Shown piece after piece: positions 56,710 through 64,000 of a DNA stretch of 64,000 nucleotides. The translations under genes were made by a program, and so were the position numbers. The notes beneath the pieces are model-generated. The model was not told the DNA's origin, did no database searches, and saw only the letters and a list, made by a program, of their open reading frames with translations. The DNA comes from Deroplatys truncata (lineage: Eukaryota > Arthropoda > Insecta > Mantodea > Mantidae). Every line of letters begins with the position of its first letter. Position 1 is the stretch's first letter. The DNA lies in contig CM060988.1 in assembly GCA_030765065.1 (NCBI GenBank), forward strand, positions 202,180,565-202,244,564. The letters are read 5' to 3'.

Positions 56710-57729
56710 TTACTCCTTCGCTTCTTCACAGTTCATGTCTGCAGTTCGTGACTTGAGAGGCTTAGTGTCACTTTCACTGGCAGACCCAGACTCTCCATCC
56801 GAACTTTCACTATCACTCGAGTTACTTGCAGAACTGCAGGTGCTGTCACTTTCTGAATCAACTGAAGATGATGACGATCCTGCAGAGTCTTGTTTACCAC
56901 ATGTACTTCGCAGGCGCTCATTTTCACATTGCAGCTGTTCATTTTCCTTAACAAGCTTGTTAATTTCTTCCTCATAATAATCTACATTTACCACCTTTCT
57001 CTCGTTGTCAGCATCTGAATCGAATGACTGGCCCTGCATATCCTTGTTCTGCTCCTTCTTTAATCTCTGCTCCAGTGCATCGACTTTTAACTCAAGTCGC
57101 ATACATTCCTGAATAAGCTCAGATTTTGACATCTGACTCAACCTCTCTGCATGCAGATCTTCGTAAGTATTCGAAAACTCCTTCGTTAAGAACTCTTCTT
57201 CGTCTTCGGGTGATGAATAAAAGTAATCATCATCAGAATCAACACTAAGGCTTGAATCGCGAGCCCTATGAGGTCTCTGGAAAAGAGGCGCTTTTTCTCC
57301 AAGCCTATCGGCTTTCTTTACTGCGTTTAATTGATCATCTAAATTCTGCAAATCGTTATGATCGTCCATCAGAAACTGATTTGTATTGTATGGTGCCACA
57401 GGTTGCCCATGAGCAAATAAATCCGCTCGAACTCTATTCGCATATTTTGCTCGCTTCTGGCCCTGCTGACATCGTTCTTGCCACGACATTTTCGTGTACG
57501 GCCTGATTTTCTGTCGTTTTGATTTCCCACGACGCGTTTTTCTCCTCTTTCGGAACTTAGTCTCGTTCAAACCCACGGTACTGTTCCCGCTCTTGTTCTC
57601 TTCTTTAATCTTCATTTCACCAACAGATGGCTCTTGCGTTAAACGTGCTTGGGCAACACAATTTACGTCATCTTGTTTCCCACTTTCAACAGATTTGCTA
57701 ACTTCAGTAACGCTTTCCGAGTTCGACAT
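56710..57729 (-). CDS. HEXIM: HEXIM-type inhibitor of P-TEFb
   Basis: Intact intronless frame of 339 aa with an ATG at 57729 and TAA at 56710; a non-ATG codon two codons upstream is less likely. HEXIM proteins, bound to 7SK RNA, hold P-TEFb (CDK9/cyclin T) inactive in the nucleus and so control transcription elongation. Visible in order: a basic RNA-binding and nuclear-import stretch at about 59-80 (RKRRKTRRGKSKRQK), the P-TEFb-inhibiting motif PYNTNQFLMDDH (113-124), acidic patches at 164-180 (SDDDYFYSSPEDEEEF), the cyclin T-binding dimerisation helix from about 188 (YEDLHAERLSQMSKSELIQE), a second coiled-coil stretch at about 250-275, and an extra Ser/Asp-rich tail at 281-321. Vertebrate HEXIM genes are also intronless. 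It is divergent from the ALDH gene. Confidence 0.95.
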   Translation of the reverse strand: MSNSESVTEVSKSVESGKQDDVNCVAQARLTQEPSVGEMKIKEENKSGNSTVGLNETKFRKRRKTRRGKSKRQKIRPYTKMSWQERCQQGQKRAKYANRVRADLFAHGQPVAPYNTNQFLMDDHNDLQNLDDQLNAVKKADRLGEKAPLFQRPHRARDSSLSVDSDDDYFYSSPEDEEEFLTKEFSNTYEDLHAERLSQMSKSELIQECMRLELKVDALEQRLKKEQNKDMQGQSFDSDADNERKVVNVDYYEEEINKLVKENEQLQCENERLRSTCGKQDSAGSSSSSVDSESDSTCSSASNSSDSESSDGESGSASESDTKPLKSRTADMNCEEAKE

Positions 57730-60013
57730 TCTCACAATTTGTCCTTTAACAAAATTTCACTCGCGATGAAACTCAAAACGCTTTTAGTGTCGTTTGACTA
57801 AACCAAATATACAACTGCGTAGAAGAAACCACTTTCGTCACTGTATCACCAAACGCCATTACTCCTCTCTTGGCGACAAACACCCCATTTGACGACCACG
57901 GCCGGATCAAAGCTATTGCATCTTTCCACATTAAGCAGTTTCACAACTCCGTCACTAGAGCGCACAATGTTCCAGCGCTTGCTTCAAATTTCGTTTGATT
58001 TTCGAAAAAAATTGTTTTCGTCGAAACGAGAAAGCTTCTTCACTTGAACTATTATCTTGCTACTCATATACATATAATTTAGATAACTCTTGGAGGTGAA
58101 AACTTACAAACAATTGTGAATTTTGATCATGTATTTAATTTGGGGCATAGACCTATGTTGTAATGTGTGCAATCTTCCAGCTAGATTCACGTTGTGTTCG
58201 GTAAGCAATGTGCTAGCTAGAAATCATAAAAGAGGTTAAAGGGGTGCATCAGACGTCGGCAATAGCAACCAGCCTACAGCCTTGGCACATAAGTTATCTC
58301 TCATGTTATTATCTTGCTATTCACGCCATCGCCATATACGAGACGAATAATGGCAACATGTAAATTATTAGTAGGTCCAAAAATGCGATGAAATTTCGGA
58401 ATTTATCAATCCATTTGGCAAAACTAAGAATTACTGCTAATTAGGAACGAAAACCACAGAAATAATCAAAGAAACCGTTTGCATCCTTTTTCGTTATTTC
58501 AATTTAAAATCATACAGACAGTAACATGTTTTAAAAAGGAGGAATTGTACTGCCAAATCGTATAAAGCTTTTATTTCGGGGGGGGCTATGTATTGGCACG
58601 AGAAGATAATTATTATAGTCTATTTCATACTCCGATGCATTCAGACTACATTTTTGTATGGCGTGGTTGCAAAATAATTTCATAAACTTCATAGAATGAA
58701 AATAAAAATATGAACATCCTTATCATTTTTTGTGTAAAATGTTTATATGCTCTTTCTCCAGCGAGGAACCTGAACGTTTTAAGGAACTTGTAGCATTTAA
58801 AACAATTCAGCACCAAAAGTAAACTTACACCAACTTCATTGGCTGAACTTATTAATTCCTTTGAATGGTAAAAGAGGGGCATACTGTGGCGTTTGTTAAT
58901 TTGGAAAAATTCCTATAGAAACCAAAGCTAACAATAGAGAATAACCCCATGCAACGATCTGCTTTCTCTCTCTCAACCAAAACACCGAAAACATCTTACG
59001 TAATCGCTAAGTTGTGGACGAATAGTTCTTAAGACAATTCAGTAAGAGAATTACTTATCTTAGCCTGCCATTTTGTTTTATTTCTCTTAATCTGGATTTT
59101 CTTTTTTCCCTTTAACTGGTTTAGCTGATTTTTACCTACAGACGTTCATCTGAATTATTAAGGCAAAGGAGTCTCTGTTGTAGTTTTGGATGTTTAAAAT
59201 AGTTGAAGTTGGCAATACCGAGAAAGCTTACATGAGCTTAAAAAGGGATTAACGTTACTGATACGTAATGCCTTTTCACTCGTAAATTGAAGTGTTAAAG
59301 AGGCTCTACGTTCTATAGGTTGCATGAACATAATAACTTACCATTTTAAAAATAATTTCGCATGGTAAAGAATGCAGATAAACGCGAAATACATGCAGAA
59401 GCTGCTTTTGCAGGTTAGGTAACCCACTTAATGCCAGATATCCTTTTAATATGTTTGACAGAGCTATAAATAACAACTGCCACACACGTCTGCGTAAAAA
59501 TCAGACGCAAATAAGACCTCGACATTAACACTTAATTTTAATAAGATGCGCGTGCCACACCATTTTATTTTAGCAGAAATACTTCATTTCTATCAGCTAA
59601 ATCATGCAATAAACTGATTATGATCAAAACAGATGCAGAAAGAGAAGTTTGTTTCTTAAACGAGAAGGAATTGAATTAAAAATAGTTTCACGCATTTAGC
59701 AGCTCTGTTGTATTTCTCAGAATACATTTTTAATTATAAACTCTGAGATTGAGAATTACAGTCTCCTATAAAAGCTAACTTGTTCTCTACATAGAAAATT
59801 AAGATTAACGTCTGTCTTCAATAATCTATGTTACATTTATTTTAATTACCTAGGGTTTCCAAAGCTCCACAATATACCTTGAATACTGAAGGAAAATAAA
59901 AATAATTAATGCTAAGGTCATTAATTTTAGTTAGTGATTCTGCAGTTTCATAGGGCTACTAGGCATGTTACTGTTAATCAACCTACAAATAATTTTACCT
60001 ATTGCCATTTTAG
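57730..60013. other. intergenic region between HEXIM and ALDH
   Basis: Must hold the HEXIM promoter and probably the first exon and promoter of the ALDH gene. I could not identify a convincing first exon with ATG and donor, and see no repeats of the main families here, which is unusual for this window. Confidence 0.5.
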
Positions 60014-60238
60014 GTTTCATATTCACGAAGTTTAGCAACATCATGCCACCGCAGTTTGCTGCAAGGTCCTTATAATCATGTAAATGGAGAGAGAACAGTT
60101 CCAGTTGATGACATGGGCACAACAACTGTCATGGAACCTGCTCTGGGGGAGCCCCTCTGTATTGTTCCAATATCTGGGGAGCAGGAAGTATCTCGTGCTG
60201 TGAAAGCAGCAAAGGAAGTATTCAGCAGATGGAGCCGG
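60014..60238 (+). CDS. ALDH9A1: aldehyde dehydrogenase (probably ALDH9A1-like), exon near the N-terminus
   Basis: 75 codons between an acceptor (CCATTTTAG) and a donor (GTAAAA at 60239), phase 0 at both ends. It starts VSYSRSLATSCHRSLLQGPY, an Arg/Ser-rich stretch that could be part of a mitochondrial presequence, then HVNGERTVPVDDMGTTTVME, PALGEPLCIVPISGEQEV and RAVKAAKEVFSRWSR. The VNGE, EPALGE and AVKAAKEVFSRW pieces are the classical start of the ALDH fold. ALDH9 enzymes oxidise 4-trimethylaminobutyraldehyde (carnitine synthesis) and aminoaldehydes using NAD. The start codon must be in an upstream exon. Another ALDH subfamily is possible, since the catalytic Cys and NAD-binding motifs lie outside the window. 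Confidence 0.75.
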
Positions 60239-60454
60239 GTAAAATTTTGTTTTTCAAACTTAGCTTTCAACACAATGATGTGATTTTAAAATTAATTGTT
60301 AAAGCTTTTAATTTTGGTATTTGTGTGCTTTGTTTCAATTATTTAAGACTGTAATGACACGGCTTTCAGATCAGTTCACTTATGTTTAACAGTTTGAAAA
60401 TTAACTCTACCAGAAACAAAACTGCAAATATTTTTAACAAAATGTTTTTGATGT

Positions 60455-61338
60455 TTCATTCACATGACTTTCTCTACACATTGTTAAACTATTGTTAGAA
60501 AAGCTTATTCTTGTACGTACTTCAAGTTAATTGAGATAAACATTTATAGAAGTGGTTTTATTACTAATTTTCTTGTGGGTACAGTGGGCTTAAGTGATAG
60601 CCAAATCTTTTAAGAGTGGGTCACTATGTGATGGCTTTGAAAACCTGTCCTCTTTGCATGGCCAAGAAAGAAGAAAAGAAAGAAAAAAGAAGTCAACAAA
60701 TGATGGCTTCCCATTTGAAGAAAGTATATAAGTATTATAAAATGCAAACCAATGACAAGGAAAATTTCAGTAATGGTCAACTCCACAAGAAAAATTTATT
60801 TGACATAAATTATGTGTTTTAATAAGATCTACATTTTTTTGTGGAATAAGATTTTGTCTACCCCTTATGGTTTACCAATTATACAAAAGCCATTTAGAAT
60901 GAAAAGGACTTCATAGGCAATTTTCAGAAAATTCAAAATATAAATTTATTCAAGAAAATATCTTAAACATATGGCATTTTAACCAAAATCATTAGAGCCA
61001 TTTTTGAGAAAATCAAAATTTTTGAAAAATTTTCCAATTGAAGGGTAATATAGGGTTGGGGATTTTCAAGAAAATCTTCATGTCATAACCTTGAAAGATG
61101 CTGAACTTAAATTACTAAGTGTGGTTTTTAACCAACTTTTCATTTTTGGGTTATGCTGTTCTCTCTCTCTCTCTCTCTCCCTCCCCCCCTCACATATACA
61201 CACCTTTTTCTAAAAATACTTTCTTTTGGGGGGTTCGGTGGACCTGAAAATATATATTGCTGGTGAAATCTTCTTGACATCACATTTTTGAGTGGAATAC
61301 AATCTCCTGCTTAGTCTATGTAATAGAGAAAATAAAAA
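60455..61338 (+). mobile_element. family A element in the ALDH intron, diverged
   Basis: Begins TTTCATTCACATGACTTTCT and ends TGTAATAGAGAAAATAAAAA. Interior blocks are present; the usual CA microsatellite position holds a CT run (about 61160-61186) and CACATATACACACC instead. Confidence 0.75.
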
Positions 61339-61624
61339 GGAGACAGTCTTTGTTGTTTATAATATTGATGGAAGTGAGATGATGAAGACTTATAAAGTGA
61401 GGATGTGGAAGCCAAGACCAGAAAGGAGGTTACAGCAGGCAATAAAAGAGTGGGCGAAACACTAAAAGAAAGAATCACAAGAAGAGTAAGTTTATAGTGA
61501 TGTCCAGATAGTGAAGGTGTTGGACGAGTGTAATGCAACTATTTCTGCAAATGTTTTTCTGGGTTAGCATGAAGTATATAGAGATACAGCTTTTGTACAA
61601 TAGTTTGTAGAAGCTCTTTAAAAG

Positions 61625-62183
61625 AATCTGATGTGATACATTCACATAACTTTCTTTACCCTCTATCTCATATGTTACTGTATGCTGACCTTAAAATTCC
61701 ATATTGTTTCCATGACATTGCGAGAAACAATTAAATGTTGACAGAACTTTAAGAGAGTGACCAAGAAATGACCTATAATAATGGATATCTCAGAAATGGC
61801 TTATGCCATAAAAGCATTTATATTAAATAAATTGTATGTTTTAAAGTGATCTATATTTTTTATGTGGTACTTTTTCGTCTATCATTTAACGTTTACAGGT
61901 TATTGAAAATCCTTTACGAATGAAGAGGACTTCAAAGGCTATTCCCAGAAAATTTAAGATATACATTTTATTTGCCATGCAAATATCTTTCATATGTGAT
62001 TTTTTAATCAAAATCGTTAGAGCTATCTTTTAGAAAAATAAAAATTTTTGAAAAATGTTCCTGTAAAGGGCAGTTGGGGATGGGGGGATTTTCTTGAAAA
62101 ACTTTGTGTCGCATCCTTGGAAGATACTAAACTCAAATACAAAGTTTGGTGTTTATTTGACTTTTTGTTTTTGAGTTATGCTG

Positions 62184-62258
<75 letters not shown>

Positions 62259-62391
62259 CTTTTTCTAAAAATGCTTCTTTTTTTTGGATCTGGTACCCTC
62301 AAAACATGTATTTCCAATGAAATCTCAGTATTGATTTTTGGGTAGAATGTAATGCTTCCTCCTACTTACTATACGTACTAGAGAAAGTAAT
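61625..62391 (+). mobile_element. family A element in the ALDH intron, with long CA microsatellite
   Basis: Starts GATGTGATACATTCACATAA and ends CGTACTAGAGAAAGT. It holds the longest CA run of the window at 62187-62255. About 10 bp beyond the 3' end stands GGTAGAGAAAGTCATGTGAA TGTAACAT (62400-62427), the exact inverse of a family A 5' terminus, so this copy may keep a longer right terminal inverted repeat that others lost. Confidence 0.8.
62187..62255. repeat. CA dinucleotide microsatellite, about 34 units
   Basis: Uninterrupted CA repeat at the fixed microsatellite site of a family A copy, after GAGTTATGCTGTTCACA. Confidence 0.97.
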
Positions 62392-62429
62392 AAATGACAA
62401 GGGTAGAGAAAGTCATGTGAATGTAACAT

Positions 62430-63172
62430 ATATCCGTGCACTACTAAACTGAAACTGTTTCTGTACAAGCAATTATGATGACTAATATGAAATGGAAGGA
62501 AAAGAAAAGAATTGGGTAATGTTGCTCCAGAGGTCGACATGACATGAATGTGCAATATCAGGTACCAACTGTTAAACAGAAAAAATGTTGCTGCATTAGT
62601 AAAAACAGAAAAAGTTTGGTATTGTTGCAAACTGTTATACACTGTTATAATAGAAAATCACGAAATAGTGAATAAATGAAATAAAACTGAATAATAACCG
62701 CGAAGCAGTATAAAATATTGCTATTGTCTAATGCTTGGCTTTTAGTAATGAAGCCATTAGCGCTCATGCACTAGTAAACACAATAATTACCGTGCAACAG
62801 TAAACAAATGTAATAGAACTAAATGATTACCGCATAGCAGTAACCACCACATTGCTAGTTCTTCTGCAAGTTGTCCTATGTCCCAATTTTAATTTCCTTG
62901 GTCATTATTTAAGATCTCATTCTTTGCAACGATGCGTAAGTTGTCCATGTTGATTGACTGAGACAAAATCATGCCAGAATACATAACCAATTCAATAAAT
63001 CGCACGAGAATACATAATCAGAAGTGCTTTGTAACTTTGGGGCATTTAAATGCTACACATTCGCAGAATTTTAGTGACATTTTTTTTCTACAGAGTAGCC
63101 TGCGTGCCATGACACGTCGACCTCTGGAGCAACATTACCAAGTTGGTGGTGTACAGTTTTGTTTTCCAACAG
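62430..63172. other. ALDH intron sequence, nothing else recognised
   Basis: CAGTAAACA/CAGTAACC-like short echoes near 62760-62850 but no clear repeat unit. Ends at the acceptor of the next ALDH exon. Confidence 0.4.
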
Positions 63173-63356
63173 ACTCCTGCCAAAACAAGAGGTAGACTGC
63201 TGCGTGGTGTAGGACAGAAAATCCGAGACAATCTGGAGGATATAGCAAGGCTGGAAGTTAGAGACACTGGCAAACCCATCTGGGAAGCAAGAGTCGATAT
63301 TGAGTCGTGTGCTGACTCGTTTGATTACTTTGGTGGTGTCATTTCTTCATACTCAG
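63173..63356 (+). CDS. ALDH9A1: aldehyde dehydrogenase (probably ALDH9A1-like), next exon
   Basis: Acceptor TTTTCCAACAG, then TPAKTRGRLLRGVGQKIRDN, LEDIARLEVRDTGKPIWEAR and VDIESCADSFDYFGGVISSY. The R..LL......I......A..E..DTGKP..EAR.D......FDYF.G pattern is the N-terminal ALDH signature following the previous exon without gap. It ends at donor GTGACT (63357) after the first base of a codon, so the next intron is in phase 1. The gene continues beyond the window; the Cys nucleophile exon is not reached. Confidence 0.8.
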
Positions 63357-63477
63357 GTGACTGAGGAAACTTATCTGTATAAGTAGAACACCAGTAAATT
63401 CTGTAACCTTCTAATGTTTGTCTTTGAAATGTTACAAAAGAACCTTATCTAAGAAAATGGCAGACACAATTATTGTA

Positions 63478-63600
63478 TTACTTTCTCTACTACATAAGTA
63501 GTTATTGCATTCCACCCAAAAATTCAATACCAAGATTTCACTGCATATACACGTTTTTCAGGCTCCCTGAATCCAAAAAAAAAAAAGATTGTGTTTAGAA
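63478..63600 (-). mobile_element. family A element, 3' end fragment
   Basis: Reverse complement of the family A 3' end: TTACTTTCTCTACTACATAA, CATTCCACCCAAAAATTCAA and GGCTCCCTGAATCCAAAAAA. It breaks off at about 63600. Lies in the ALDH intron downstream of the second exon. Confidence 0.8.
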
Positions 63601-63867
63601 AAAGACAAGTTATAAGAATTTTTATCTTGAATGCATTGTGCAACAGAAGATGTGATGGGCAACTGTTTCTCTGCTCACTACAACTTCACCAATCCCTAAT
63701 GTATGTAGTATGGCCATAAATTCTGTTACAAACTTTTGGTAGGTATTGTACCAGGTGTTGGGGCATCTACTGCTGCTAAACTCTACCTTTTACTTTGTTG
63801 ACTTCAACTGCAACTAAGTGAACATGCTAGTTAAAGGTTTAGTCATGGATTGGGGAGATTGTCGTGC

Positions 63868-64000
63868 TCCTTGGTATAGCGGTTACCATGCTAGCCTCTT
63901 GTTCCCTAGGTTGTGGGTTCAAACCTAGCAGAGGGCGATGGATTTTTTTTCAGGCATAAAAATCCTTAGCATGGCTTCCTTCAGAAGGGAAGTAAAGCCG
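63868..64000 (+). mobile_element. tRNA-derived SINE, cut by the window end (copy 7)
   Basis: The best preserved head of the family: GTGCTCCTTGGTATAGCGGT at 63868 (A-box like), TGTGGGTTCAAACC (B-box) near 63912, then the body to AAGGGAAGTAAAGCCG at the last base of the window. Confidence 0.88.

Noticed and set aside
57252-57769. Plus-strand frames at 57252-57506 and 57494-57769
   Set aside because: They are shadows of the HEXIM coding sequence on the opposite strand.
62048-62320. 90-codon frame with a Thr-His repeat
   Set aside because: It is a translated CA microsatellite within a family A element.
63868-63945. Functional tRNA gene
   Set aside because: A- and B-box-like motifs are present but no full cloverleaf; the same head is attached to a SINE body in other copies.

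Overview
This window looks like AT-rich nuclear DNA of an animal, most likely an insect. It has small exons with GT-AG introns, four recognisable metazoan genes, long non-coding stretches, and a dense load of DNA transposons, LINEs, a Penelope-like element and tRNA-derived SINEs. Degenerate TTAGG motifs and transposon families common in arthropods fit an insect, perhaps one with a large genome; the species cannot be fixed from the sequence. No bacterial operon, CRISPR array, rRNA or functional tRNA gene was seen.

Host genes, left to right: (1) the first coding exon of a TMEM245-like multi-pass membrane protein on the minus strand (10930-11460); (2) a complete four-exon SMUG1 uracil-DNA glycosylase on the plus strand (15376-23705, 267 aa); (3) an intronless HEXIM-type P-TEFb inhibitor on the minus strand (56710-57729, 339 aa); (4) two internal exons of an aldehyde dehydrogenase, probably ALDH9A1-like, on the plus strand (60014-60238 and 63173-63356), running off the right edge. 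TMEM245 and SMUG1 are divergently arranged about 3.9 kb apart, and so are HEXIM and ALDH. The genes share no obvious pathway.

Most of the rest is repetitive. A family of roughly 850 bp elements ending in ACTTTCTCTAC / GTAGAGAAAGT (called family A here) occurs at least a dozen times, mostly in plus orientation, and the best copies are flanked by AAAAA on both sides. Seven copies of a tRNA-derived SINE share one head and body; one has a clean 11 bp target-site duplication. Mariner/Tc1/DDE transposase relics are spread across the window. Two regions are deep transposon nests whose insertion order can be read directly: 29.1-33.1 kb (mariner split by a LINE, itself split by a fold-back DDE element and a family A copy) and 33.75-38.25 kb (family A split by a mariner, split by a Penelope-like element, split by another family A copy, with a SINE in the outermost element).

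Tandem arrays stand out: 110-119 bp units at 2.5-3.4 kb, about 46 units of 84 bp inside SMUG1 intron 3 (18.3-22.2 kb) with a 1701 bp higher-order duplication, about 27 units of 98 bp at 38.5-41.1 kb, and about 57 bp TTAGG-containing units at 53.9-54.3 kb. The 84 bp array grew inside a dispersed repeat that has an unexpanded, single-unit copy in inverse orientation at 52.1-52.8 kb.
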